Positions 10,187-19,241 of a DNA stretch of 32,329 bases are shown in pieces. A program made the position numbers and the translations under genes. The DNA is from Candidatus Izemoplasma sp. (GTDB lineage: Bacteria > Bacillota_I > Bacilli_A > Izemoplasmatales > Izemoplasmataceae), in assembly GCA_007116245.1 (NCBI GenBank), contig SKIW01000090.1, forward strand, positions 1-32,329. The letters are read 5' to 3'. Position 1 is the first letter of the stretch, and each line of letters begins with the position of its first letter. A model generated the notes under the pieces. That model was not told the origin of the DNA, made no database searches, and was given only the letters and a program-made list of their open reading frames with translations.

Positions 10187-11496
10187 TGAAAAAAATACTC
10201 GTACTACTTATGTTTTTTGCAGTTTTAACACTCTCAGCATGTGAATATTTATTCGATGCAAACGAAACACCTAAAATGTATTCAGAATCTGAAATCCGTG
10301 GCTTCATCGATGAAGCGCTTGATCAAAGAGATTCTGAAAATCTCTTAAATCTTACTGAAGAAGAACTAAATGATTTCATTGAAACATTACTCATTTCTAC
10401 AACCCTAACCGAACAAGAGATTATACATTTAGTCGAGTCATATCTACCCAATGATTTAACACGCGGTGAACTAATTGACATCATTGAAGGGTTACTCCCA
10501 GAAGATCGTTATAACACAGTCTATGATTTAGAAGATTTCGAAAATGTTGTTACAAGTATGCTTGAAGATGTCGGTAAAAGTGTAGTTTACGTACAAACAA
10601 CATCCGGAAGTGGATCAGGGGTTATTTACAAACGCAATGATAACACTTATTACGTTGTCACAAACCACCATGTCTTGCGTGAAGAACTTGAGAAATCTTC
10701 AGAAAGTCAACAAAATGTTAGTGTCTATTACGAACGCAATGGGTTATTAAATGTCATCGAAACGAGTGATACACGAATTATCGGTGGTGATGCAACAACC
10801 GACATCGCTGTCTTTAGATTTACATCGTTAAATCAAACCTTCCCAACCCTTAACTTTGGTGATTCATCCACAATTAAACCAGGACAATTCGTGTACGCGG
10901 TTGGAAATCCATTAGGATTCCAATATTACGGTACCGTAACGCAAGGTGTCATATCAGGAACAACACGCTATTATAACCCATTAAACGATGCATTTAACGC
11001 TGTAGTTATCCAGCATGATGCACCGATGAGTCCAGGAAACAGTGGGGGAGCATTAGTTAACTTAAACGGTGAAGTCATCGGGATTAACTTTGCGAAAATC
11101 GTCGATTCAGTGGCGAGTAATATCGGATTTGCGATTCCTTCAAACACCGTCCAAAGAATTGTTAATATATTAGAAGAACACGGTTCAATTAGTCGGCCAT
11201 TCTTAGGAATTTCAGCGGATGTCTACTTCAACACCTGTAACGTAGAATTTGGAGTTTGCGTGAATGTTATAGCAGGTGGTGCTGCAGCCAATGCCGGATT
11301 ACAAAATGGCGATGTGATTATCGGACTTAAACTAGAAGATTCATCTGAGTTTATTGAAATACTTAATTTTCACGACTTAAGAGAAGCAATTCTAAACCTT
11401 CAAGTTGGCGATCGTGTGATTATTCAATACACACGCAATGGTACTACATTTGAATCATCTCCAACCGAACTTGACGTCCATCCAGACGATCAATAA
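10186..11496 (+). CDS. HtrA-like trypsin-family serine protease, lipoprotein, with PDZ domain
   Basis: Signal plus lipobox LSAC; catalytic His (VVTNHHVL), Asp (TTDIAVFRF), Ser (PGNSGGALV); C-terminal PDZ-like GGAAANAGLQNGDVIIGL. Overlaps tatD stop by 1 nt. Confidence 0.88.
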   Translation: MKKILVLLMFFAVLTLSACEYLFDANETPKMYSESEIRGFIDEALDQRDSENLLNLTEEELNDFIETLLISTTLTEQEIIHLVESYLPNDLTRGELIDIIEGLLPEDRYNTVYDLEDFENVVTSMLEDVGKSVVYVQTTSGSGSGVIYKRNDNTYYVVTNHHVLREELEKSSESQQNVSVYYERNGLLNVIETSDTRIIGGDATTDIAVFRFTSLNQTFPTLNFGDSSTIKPGQFVYAVGNPLGFQYYGTVTQGVISGTTRYYNPLNDAFNAVVIQHDAPMSPGNSGGALVNLNGEVIGINFAKIVDSVASNIGFAIPSNTVQRIVNILEEHGSISRPFLGISADVYFNTCNVEFGVCVNVIAGGAAANAGLQNGDVIIGLKLEDSSEFIEILNFHDLREAILNLQVGDRVIIQYTRNGTTFESSPTELDVHPDDQ

Positions 11497-11570
11497 AAAT
11501 CAATTTTATTCACTTGTATTTTAATGCCATTTACTATACAATGTTATAGGCGCAAAAAGGAGGAAACATT

Positions 11571-12674
11571 ATGGCATTAACTGCAGGCATCGTCGGATTA
11601 CCTAACGTAGGCAAATCTACATTGTTTAACGCAATTACGCAAGCCGGTGTGCTTGCGGCAAACTATCCATTTGCAACCATTGAGCCCAATGTAGGTATAG
11701 TTCAAGTTCCAGACGAAAGACTTTATGATATATCACGGATTGTTAATCCAAAAAAGATAGTACCAACAACATTTGAATTTACCGATATCGCAGGTCTTGT
11801 TAAAGGTGCAAGCAAAGGAGAAGGGTTAGGAAATCAGTTTCTATCCCATATCCGAGAAGTGGACGCTATAGTTCACGTAGTACGCTGTTTTGATGATTCT
11901 TCTGTCACACATGTTGATGGCACCATTAATCCAGTTCGAGACATAGAAACAATCGATATCGAGTTAATTTTTGCAGACTTAGAAATCATCGAAAAACGTT
12001 TACCTAAAATTGAGAAAAAAGCACAATTAAAAGTGGATAAGGATATCGAAAGAGAGTTTCAAATATTAAAACTCATTCATACACAATTGCTCGATAATCA
12101 ACCAATCCGCTCACTCAACTTTAACGAAAATGATATTAAACTTATTAAAGGATACGGGTTTTTAACGTTAAAGCCTATGCTTTATGTATGTAACATCCCC
12201 GAACAAGATTTTATTCATAAAACCATCAATCATTATCAAAAATCGGTGATGGAATACGCCCAAAAGGAAAACGCACAAGTCATTCCTATAAGCGCAAAAA
12301 TCGAAGCTGAACTAGCTGATTTAGATGATGTAGATAAGCAAGATTACTTTAACGAACTCGGAATCGATCAATCAGGACTTGATGAACTAATAACCCAATC
12401 CTATAAACGACTCAACCTAGAAACATTCTTCACCGCAGGCGAAAAAGAAGTGCGTGCATGGACTTTTAAAAAAGGCCTAACAGCACCAGAATGCGCAGGC
12501 ATTATTCACAGTGATTTCCAACGCGGCTTCATTCGAGCTGAAACAATACATTACCATGATCTAATGTCACATCAATCAATGATTAAAGCAAAAGAAGCAG
12601 GAAAAGTACGTTCAGAAGGAAAAACCTATAAAGTCATCGACGGTGACATCTTGCTTTTCCGCTTTAACGTTTAG
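11571..12674 (+). CDS. ychF: Redox-regulated ATPase/GTPase YchF
   Basis: GLPNVGKSTLFNAIT, NYPFATIEPNVG, DIAGLVKGASKGEGLGNQFL, CNIPE. Confidence 0.97.
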   Translation: MALTAGIVGLPNVGKSTLFNAITQAGVLAANYPFATIEPNVGIVQVPDERLYDISRIVNPKKIVPTTFEFTDIAGLVKGASKGEGLGNQFLSHIREVDAIVHVVRCFDDSSVTHVDGTINPVRDIETIDIELIFADLEIIEKRLPKIEKKAQLKVDKDIEREFQILKLIHTQLLDNQPIRSLNFNENDIKLIKGYGFLTLKPMLYVCNIPEQDFIHKTINHYQKSVMEYAQKENAQVIPISAKIEAELADLDDVDKQDYFNELGIDQSGLDELITQSYKRLNLETFFTAGEKEVRAWTFKKGLTAPECAGIIHSDFQRGFIRAETIHYHDLMSHQSMIKAKEAGKVRSEGKTYKVIDGDILLFRFNV

Positions 12675-12685
12675 GAGGAACCACT

Positions 12686-13144
12686 ATGTTTTTTGATTAT
12701 GTAGCACTTACGTTCTTACTCTTTTTCATCACATTTTTCTTTGATGTATTTTACCGCTTTTTAAAACACCGAGAAATCACACCAAGAAAAATGTTTACCT
12801 TTAAAAAGGGCGGTTTATTTGAACACTATATCATTGTTTCAATCGTGCTAATCATAATTGTTACAACACAATTATTAACAGGCTTAAGTCCTTTTGATGA
12901 TAATATCTTTTTCCGAATTATTAACCTTATAACATTTACATCCGTGTCCTTTATCTTTTTAGTTTTCATACTCGTATTTATTTTTTATTTCTTTATGGTC
13001 GTTTACGCTAAAATACGCAAAATAGAAGACCGACAAAACTTTTTAAGAACCCATACTCACCGCATCATAACAAGCGCATTTATAATTGCGGTAGTGTTTA
13101 TTGGTTTTTGGTTAATCCAAGGAATTATCGAACTCATAAACTAA
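12686..13144 (+). CDS. Hypothetical integral membrane protein
   Basis: 152-aa ORF with several hydrophobic segments; SD AGGAGG overlaps ychF stop (TAGGAGG). Confidence 0.75.
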   Translation: MFFDYVALTFLLFFITFFFDVFYRFLKHREITPRKMFTFKKGGLFEHYIIVSIVLIIIVTTQLLTGLSPFDDNIFFRIINLITFTSVSFIFLVFILVFIFYFFMVVYAKIRKIEDRQNFLRTHTHRIITSAFIIAVVFIGFWLIQGIIELIN

Positions 13145-13166
13145 GCATGCCAAGCATGCTTTTTTT
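13143..13166 (+). terminator. Rho-independent terminator
   Basis: AAGCATGC-CAA-GCATGCTT plus T7; contains the stop codon of the upstream ORF. Confidence 0.88.
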
Positions 13167-13203
13167 ATGAAAATCATGCTATAATAAATATCGGGTGATA
13201 ACA

Positions 13204-14424
13204 ATGAACGCAACATTAATTTCAGTAGGAAACGAATTATTAAACGGAAAAACGATTAACACAAACGCGAGTTATATAGCTAAAAGTCTCCGTAGTTTAG
13301 GGATTATGGTTACCCGAACCATCACGATTAGCGATGAAGAAGAATGGATTTTTAAAACCCTTAAAGAGACCGAAGACAAGATTATTATCTTTACTGGTGG
13401 CCTCGGTTCAACGAGCGATGACTTGACAAAAGAAAGTGTGGCAAAGTTTTATAAATTAAAATTACAACTTCATCAAGAAAGTCTTACAAGAATTAAAAAC
13501 CACTTTGCTAGATCAAACAACGAAATGCCTAAGGTAAATGAGAAACAAGCGTATTTCCCTAAAGAAGCGATTATTTTAAACAACGATTACGGCACAGCAC
13601 CTGGTGCGATTATCCAACTTAAAGAAAGCACCATCGTACTTTTGCCAGGACCACCTCAAGAAATGAAACCGATGTTTAAATACGTGATGGCATTTTTAGA
13701 AGAACGTATCGATTACCGCTTCCATGAAGCGGGGTATCTAGTTGCTGGAACTAGTGAATCGGTAATGGAAGAAAAGCTTAAAGACTTTTATGCCAAACAT
13801 TCAGAAGTACGAATTGCACCGTATGCCGGGTTAGGTGAAATTAGTTACTTAATGACATCGAAAGACGCATCAAAACTTGAAAAAGCTTTAGAAGACTTTA
13901 AAAAGCAGTTTTCTAAAAACATTGTTGGACCATACAATCAAACCCTTGAAGAGATTCTCGTAGAGAGACTCATTGCTCAAAATCAAACCATCAGTTTCGC
14001 AGAATCATGTACTGGTGGCATGATTGCATCAAGACTGATCAATGTTCCTAACGCCTCAAAAGTTATAAATGAATCATTCATACTATACTCTGATACCTCT
14101 AAAATGAAACACCTAGGCCTTCATCAAAGTATTCTTGAACGTTTTGGCGCTGTTAGTGCTCAATGTGTTTACGAACTAGCCTATCAACTCGCTCAAAGAA
14201 CCGGTACAACCATCACCCTCAGCGTTTCAGGGATTGCAGGTCCTTCTGGTGGTACTCACAATAAACCGGTAGGTACAGTGTATTTCGGTGTCCATTATGA
14301 AGATAAAACAAGAACGTATCATAAAGTTTTTGTCGGTGACCGTGAAATGATTCGTAAAAAAGCGACTGCCTTTGGATTATATCTTCTTATTAAAACGATT
14401 AGTCATGAAGATATCGATTCATAA
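13204..14424 (+). CDS. cinA: Competence/damage-inducible protein CinA (MoaB-like plus PncC-like domains)
   Basis: ISVGNELLNGKTINTNASYIA, TGGLGSTSDDLTKE, LLPGPPQEMKPMF, SFAESCTGGMIASRL, SVSGIAGPSGG; ATG at 13204 is preferred over GTG at 13195. Confidence 0.94.
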   Translation: MNATLISVGNELLNGKTINTNASYIAKSLRSLGIMVTRTITISDEEEWIFKTLKETEDKIIIFTGGLGSTSDDLTKESVAKFYKLKLQLHQESLTRIKNHFARSNNEMPKVNEKQAYFPKEAIILNNDYGTAPGAIIQLKESTIVLLPGPPQEMKPMFKYVMAFLEERIDYRFHEAGYLVAGTSESVMEEKLKDFYAKHSEVRIAPYAGLGEISYLMTSKDASKLEKALEDFKKQFSKNIVGPYNQTLEEILVERLIAQNQTISFAESCTGGMIASRLINVPNASKVINESFILYSDTSKMKHLGLHQSILERFGAVSAQCVYELAYQLAQRTGTTITLSVSGIAGPSGGTHNKPVGTVYFGVHYEDKTRTYHKVFVGDREMIRKKATAFGLYLLIKTISHEDIDS

Positions 14425-15139
14425 AGAAACTTTAAATGGTATAAAATGCTTACAATATAAACACCCAAGGGCAGAAAAACTACTTTTTTTACAACACGGT
14501 ATCCATTCAAAAAAAGAAAATGTGATGAACTTATACGGAATCACGCTTGCAAAACTAGGCTATAACATCATCGCATTGGATGCTTATAAACATGGAGAAC
14601 GGATTGAAGAACCCTTTATATCGAAAGAGGATGATCAATGCACATTAGAAACAATGGATGTCGTTAAACACACTGCGTATGATATTAAAGCAATCTACGA
14701 AAATCATTTTAAAGATAGGTATAAAACATTTGATTTTATCGGTATCTCCATGGGTGGTATGATTGCATATTACCTTTCTACAATTACAAAACATATCGAT
14801 CAGTTAGTAGCGTTAATTAGCAGTCCTCAATTTTTAGAAACTGCTAACTATGTATTTCCACTAAAACGGCAACAAGTCCATCAAGAACAAAGTCAAAACG
14901 TTATAAAAGAGCTTAAAAATATCGATCCAAGTACACGAACAGAACACATGCACTTTCATCGCTTGATTATGTTGAATGGAAAGCATGATAACGTGATTCC
15001 TACAAACCAAAGTCAACGGTTTTATGAAGACCACCCTGACCTTCCGATTATGTTCAAACTCTACGACACAGATCATAAGGTTAATCAAGCCATGTTTGAG
15101 GATTTGCAAGACCTATTAAAAGAGAGTTTTAGGAGTTGA
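14405..15139 (+). CDS. Alpha/beta hydrolase
   Basis: LFLQHGIHSKKENV, nucleophile elbow GISMGG, terminal Asp/His region DTDHKV; overlaps cinA 3' end by 20 nt (internal Met 14405 favoured over 14372). Confidence 0.82.
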   Translation: MKISIHKETLNGIKCLQYKHPRAEKLLFLQHGIHSKKENVMNLYGITLAKLGYNIIALDAYKHGERIEEPFISKEDDQCTLETMDVVKHTAYDIKAIYENHFKDRYKTFDFIGISMGGMIAYYLSTITKHIDQLVALISSPQFLETANYVFPLKRQQVHQEQSQNVIKELKNIDPSTRTEHMHFHRLIMLNGKHDNVIPTNQSQRFYEDHPDLPIMFKLYDTDHKVNQAMFEDLQDLLKESFRS

Positions 15140-15158
15140 AAAATCAACTCCTTTTCTA
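15131..15158 (+). terminator. Rho-independent terminator
   Basis: AGGAGTTG-AAAAAT-CAACTCCT followed by TTTTCT; the TGA stop of the hydrolase is at the stem/loop boundary. Confidence 0.8.
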
Positions 15159-15186
15159 TTGCATTCTAAATAATTGATGCTATAAT
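15159..15186 (+). promoter_or_regulatory. Promoter of arsR operon
   Basis: TTGCAT, 16-bp spacer, TGC-TATAAT (15181-15186). Confidence 0.75.
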
Positions 15187-15212
15187 ATACTCGTATGCGA
15201 ATATGAGTATAT
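15185..15212 (+). promoter_or_regulatory. Putative ArsR-family operator palindrome
   Basis: ATATACTCGTAT-GCGA-ATATGAGTATAT: 11 of 12 positions are inverted-repeat symmetric; overlaps the -10. Confidence 0.72.
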
Positions 15213-15223
15213 GAGGTGTAAAA

Positions 15224-15577
15224 ATGATTAAAAGTAGCCAGATATTTAAACTATTATCCGATGAAACACGTCTTAGATTAGTGCTTGCACTAGCGATGAA
15301 TGAATACTGTGTATGTGAACTTGTAGGAATGTTAAACATACCACAACCGAAGATTTCTAAACATCTTGCCATGTTAAAATCTGAAAGCATTGTACAATCA
15401 CGGCGAGAAGATAAATATATTTTTTATACATTGAATGATACTTTTCCGATGCTTTCAAACATCGTTGAAACAGTGCTTAAACACGAAACTGAAAATCCCA
15501 TCATTATCAAGGATATAAAAGCACGAGAAACAATTCAGTCTCAAAAAGAATCAGGACTTAAAATTGTCTGTTTATAG
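15224..15577 (+). CDS. ArsR/SmtB-family metalloregulator
   Basis: SSQIFKLLSDETRLRLVLAL, EYCVCELVGMLNIPQPKISKHLAMLKSESIV winged HTH with CVC metal/metalloid-type motif. Confidence 0.9.
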   Translation: MIKSSQIFKLLSDETRLRLVLALAMNEYCVCELVGMLNIPQPKISKHLAMLKSESIVQSRREDKYIFYTLNDTFPMLSNIVETVLKHETENPIIIKDIKARETIQSQKESGLKIVCL

Positions 15578-15591
15578 AAGGAGAGAACACC

Positions 15592-16641
15592 ATGATCGAT
15601 GTATTATATGAGGCACTAATCTTTTTAGTCAATTATTTATTTTATCCAGGTGAAGAAGGTGTTTTCTCAATCCGAAGAATACTCTCTCTTTTTATCGCGT
15701 TTAGCGTTTCAGGGGCGATTGTAGTATTCATGTCTCAAGGCGCAATATTAAAATACTTCGGTGCAGAAACGAAAAAAACCACCGCATACCTAGTCGCTTC
15801 AGTTTCAGGAACAATTCTCGCGGTTTGCTCGTGTTCAGTGCTCCCGATGTTTGCAAGCATCCGTAAAAAAGGTGCTGGACTTGGACCGGCAATGGCATTT
15901 TTGTTCTCAGGACCCGCGATTAACATTTTAGCAATCACGATGACATTAGAACTTATCGGCATTGATATCGGTATTTTTAGAATTATTGGCGCTATAGTAC
16001 TAGCATTAGTGATCGGTATCACAATGCACGTACTATTTCATAAACAGGAATCACAAAACACGAGTGAAACATTTCAAGTTATACCTGAAGATAACGAACG
16101 AAAACCATGGCAAACCGGCTTATTCTTAGCTACATTAGTTGCCATCCTTATTTCCGGTGTAAGAAACCCGATATTTACGATTCTCTTTCTTGTGTTTTTG
16201 CTTATTCAATGGGTTCTATATTTCACAAAAGATGATTTATATGAATGGCGTTATGCCACATTTGACCTTATTAAAAAAATCGTACCACTATTTTTAGTCG
16301 GTGTCTTCTTAGCCGGAATATTACACAGCCTACTCACTGAAGAATTTTTAGCTTCTTTAGTAGGAACAAACGCATTTTCGTCAAACATATATGCAAGTCT
16401 CTTTGGGGCAACTATGTACTTCGCGACATTGAGTGAAGTCCCTATCGTTAACAGTTTAATTGATTTAGGTATGCATAAAGGACCTGCATTAGCACTATTA
16501 CTGGCTGGTCCTTCAGTGAGTATACCGAATATGGTTATTATAGGAAAAGTAATCGGAGTCAAACGAACCCTTGCTTACATAAGTTTAGTTATTTTACTTT
16601 CAGCAAGCGTTGGTTTAATCGCCGGTTTCATCATAGGATAA
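15592..16641 (+). CDS. Permease (DUF318/UPF0718, ArsP-like family)
   Basis: Multi-TM protein; CSCSVLPMF, GPAINILA and LLLAGPSVSIPNM motifs; adjacent to ArsR regulator. Confidence 0.85.
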   Translation: MIDVLYEALIFLVNYLFYPGEEGVFSIRRILSLFIAFSVSGAIVVFMSQGAILKYFGAETKKTTAYLVASVSGTILAVCSCSVLPMFASIRKKGAGLGPAMAFLFSGPAINILAITMTLELIGIDIGIFRIIGAIVLALVIGITMHVLFHKQESQNTSETFQVIPEDNERKPWQTGLFLATLVAILISGVRNPIFTILFLVFLLIQWVLYFTKDDLYEWRYATFDLIKKIVPLFLVGVFLAGILHSLLTEEFLASLVGTNAFSSNIYASLFGATMYFATLSEVPIVNSLIDLGMHKGPALALLLAGPSVSIPNMVIIGKVIGVKRTLAYISLVILLSASVGLIAGFIIG

Positions 16642-16654
16642 GGAGGAAAATAAG

Positions 16655-16885
16655 ATGCTTATAAAGATACTAGGCAAAGGGTGTAAAAAATGTGCATTAC
16701 TAGAAGAGAATACAAAAAAAGCATTACAAGAACTCGGCATCGAAGCTACCATCGAAAAAGTGACCGACATCGATGAAATTGCTAATCTCGGTGTTTTACA
16801 AACACCTGGACTCATTGTTGATGGAAAAATTAAACTCGCTGGAAAAATAGCCACAACACAAAAAATCAAAAAACTTTTATCGTAA
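16655..16885 (+). CDS. Small thioredoxin-like (redox-active disulfide) protein
   Basis: IKILGKGCKKCALLEENTKKAL (CxxC) ... VLQTPGLIVDGKIKLAGK; 76 aa. Confidence 0.87.
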   Translation: MLIKILGKGCKKCALLEENTKKALQELGIEATIEKVTDIDEIANLGVLQTPGLIVDGKIKLAGKIATTQKIKKLLS

Positions 16886-16915
16886 TTTTTTCACAGTAAA
16901 AAACCCGTCTTATTG

Positions 16916-16944
16916 TTTACAATCACTAGATGCTGTGATATAAT
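16916..16944 (+). promoter_or_regulatory. Promoter of rpsF-ssb-rpsR
   Basis: TTTACA, 17-bp spacer, TGA-TATAAT. Confidence 0.75.
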
Positions 16945-17011
16945 ACTTTACCGTGAGTTTAAAACTCATCCTTGCTGTTTTTACAGCCAGTAGACCATAA
17001 GGAGGATTAAG

Positions 17012-17299
17012 ATGACAAAATACGAAATCATGTACATTATTCGTCCTACGCTTGAAGAAGAAGCCCGTAAAGCATTGATTGAAGAACTCAATACAATCTT
17101 TACATCACGCGATTCTGAAGTGCGTAAGGTTGATGAATGGGGAATGCGTGACTTAGCGTACGAAATCGAAAAGCATACTAAAGGATACTACGTTGTTCTT
17201 GAAGTGACTGCTACCGAAGAAGCCCGCGCTGAATTCGACCGCATTGCGCGTATTCGTGAAAACGTTCTACGCTATTTAATTATTAAAGATGTTCGATAG
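17012..17299 (+). CDS. rpsF: 30S ribosomal protein S6
   Basis: MTKYEIMYIIRPTLEEEA, DEWGMRDLAYEIEKHTKGYYVVLE. Confidence 0.98.
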   Translation: MTKYEIMYIIRPTLEEEARKALIEELNTIFTSRDSEVRKVDEWGMRDLAYEIEKHTKGYYVVLEVTATEEARAEFDRIARIRENVLRYLIIKDVR

Positions 17300-17311
17300 A
17301 AAGGTGATAGT

Positions 17312-17731
17312 ATGATTAACCGAGCGATTTTAGTCGGAAGATTAACCAAAGATCCTGAACTAAGACATACTGCAAATGATATTCCCGTCGCTACATTTAC
17401 ACTTGCTGTTAACCGTCCATATTCAAACCAAAGCGGTGAAAGAGAAGCTGATTTCATACAATGCGTTGTATGGCGTCGCCAAGCAGAAACCGTGGATAAG
17501 TTCCTTTCTAAAGGAAGTTTAGTGGGCGTCGAAGGACGTATTCAAACGCGTTCTTACGATGATCAAGATGGTAACCGCAAGTATATTACAGAAATCGTTT
17601 GTGATTCTGTGCAGTTTTTAGAAACTAAAGCGATGAGTGAAAATCAATCGAACGATACAACAACCCGTTCAGAGACAAGTAAACCGAAACCAAAAGACGA
17701 TATCGTTTCCGAAGACGATTTACCATTTTAA
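17312..17731 (+). CDS. ssb: Single-stranded DNA-binding protein
   Basis: [20 protein letters not shown], acidic C-terminal tip EDDLPF. Confidence 0.98.
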   Translation: MINRAILVGRLTKDPELRHTANDIPVATFTLAVNRPYSNQSGEREADFIQCVVWRRQAETVDKFLSKGSLVGVEGRIQTRSYDDQDGNRKYITEIVCDSVQFLETKAMSENQSNDTTTRSETSKPKPKDDIVSEDDLPF

Positions 17732-17746
17732 AAGGAGGAATAATAC

Positions 17747-17980
17747 ATGGCAAGACCTAATACATTTCGTAAACGCCGTAAAAAAGTGTGCTTTTTCACT
17801 GAAAATAAAATTAAACACATTGACTATAAAAACGTAGATATGTTAAGACGCTTCGTTTCAGACCGTGGTAAAATCTTACCAAAACGTGTTACAGGAACGA
17901 AAGCTGGATATCAAAAAGAACTTAGTGTTGCAATTAAACGCGCACGCCATATGGCTTTACTACCATTTGTTAAAGACTAA
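17747..17980 (+). CDS. rpsR: 30S ribosomal protein S18
   Basis: [39 protein letters not shown]. Confidence 0.98.
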   Translation: MARPNTFRKRRKKVCFFTENKIKHIDYKNVDMLRRFVSDRGKILPKRVTGTKAGYQKELSVAIKRARHMALLPFVKD

Positions 17981-17985
17981 AACAG

Positions 17986-18013
17986 AATACGCCTTTAGAG
18001 GCGTATTTTTTTT
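17986..18013 (+). terminator. Rho-independent terminator after rpsR
   Basis: AATACGCCT-TTAG-AGGCGTATT plus T-tract. Confidence 0.92.
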
Positions 18014-18039
18014 GATATAATAGAGTTGGAGGTGTTCAT

Positions 18040-19215
18040 ATGGAAATCTTGCATAAAGACAAGGCTCACATCGATAAACTAAGTGAGTTTATGTATCGCT
18101 TAACCGATGAAGATAACAAAAAAGATATTGTAGAAGCCTACCAAGATACCATTAACAATGTTCGTCCAATAGATTTATTTTACGTAAAGATGTACCGTGA
18201 AAAATCTCAACGTTCACCTAAAGTGATTAAAGAGACAGCGAATAAATTTGTTAATGTGTTTTATAAATCACTTTCAAAATACGCATTAACAGAACATCCT
18301 CATCCATTTTTTGATGGATTATTAAAAGAAAATGAGGCAATTATCAAACATTTAGAAGGACTCAAGAAATACTTTAAAGGCGACACGATAGAAACGTATC
18401 AGGAACCGTTGCTTAAAGGGTTAGAAAAATGCTTAGAGTTTGAAAAAAAATGGTTAAAAAAAGAAAACATACTTTTTCCAAACATAGAAGCAAGCGTGCC
18501 CTCTCATAAACCATTAGATGTGATGTGGAGTCTACATGATGATGCGCGAACACAACTTAAGCACCTTATTAAGTTATTTACCAAAAAACCTTTAGATATT
18601 AAAACAATCAAACCTTTAATTGGGACATATTATTACTTGATCTATGGTATTATCCAGAAAGAATCCTTAATTTTATTCCCCGTCGCAAGTAAAATATTGG
18701 ATGACTCAAAACTCGACAAAATGTTTAAAGAATCCTTTCAATTTGGCTTTACGTTTGTTGAAATTCAGCCACCTTTAGAAAAAAACGCTATAAAAGATAA
18801 GCTTCGTGAGAATGTTTTTAGAGTTCCTAACGGACAACTCGATTTTAAACAACTCGATTTAATGTTAAATCATTTACCTTTAGACATAACCTTTGTAGAT
18901 AAGGATGACCGTGTTGCATACTTCAATACAACAGCACACCGTCATTTCCCAAGAAATCCTTCAGTTATCGGACGTTTGGTTGAACATTGTCATCCCCCTA
19001 AAAGTGTCGACACTGTTAAGAAAATTGTTCAATCCTTCAAAGAAGGCACAAAAGATGAAGCGGAGTTTTATATTCAGTTTAAGGATAAATTTTTGTATAT
19101 AACATATTACGCTGTTCGAGATGATAACAACGATTATCAAGGAGTTCTAGAAGTTTCTCAAGATGTTACACATTTGCGTAATCTTAAAGGTGAAAAAAGG
19201 TTACTTGATTGGTAA
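18040..19215 (+). CDS. DUF438-family protein (hemerythrin-like plus C-terminal PAS domain)
   Basis: C-terminal LPLDITFVDKDDRVAYFNTTAHRHFPRNPSVIGRLVEHCHPPKSVDTV...LEVSQDVTHLRNLKGEKRLLDW is characteristic of DUF438/PAS proteins; central helical hemerythrin-like region. Confidence 0.85.
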   Translation: MEILHKDKAHIDKLSEFMYRLTDEDNKKDIVEAYQDTINNVRPIDLFYVKMYREKSQRSPKVIKETANKFVNVFYKSLSKYALTEHPHPFFDGLLKENEAIIKHLEGLKKYFKGDTIETYQEPLLKGLEKCLEFEKKWLKKENILFPNIEASVPSHKPLDVMWSLHDDARTQLKHLIKLFTKKPLDIKTIKPLIGTYYYLIYGIIQKESLILFPVASKILDDSKLDKMFKESFQFGFTFVEIQPPLEKNAIKDKLRENVFRVPNGQLDFKQLDLMLNHLPLDITFVDKDDRVAYFNTTAHRHFPRNPSVIGRLVEHCHPPKSVDTVKKIVQSFKEGTKDEAEFYIQFKDKFLYITYYAVRDDNNDYQGVLEVSQDVTHLRNLKGEKRLLDW

Positions 19216-19218
19216 AAA

Positions 19219-19241
19219 AAATCCTGCAATTTGCAGGATTT
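19219..19241. terminator. Bidirectional terminator between convergent genes
   Basis: AAATCCTGC-AATTT-GCAGGATTT with A-tract upstream on the + strand (T-tract on -) and a short T run downstream. Confidence 0.85.

Noticed and set aside
14372-14404. Upstream start of the alpha/beta hydrolase
   Set aside because: Lies deep in cinA; internal Met at 14405 gives a normal N-terminus.
17637-17837. Plus-strand ORF bridging ssb and rpsR
   Set aside because: Out-of-frame with two conserved genes; no independent support.
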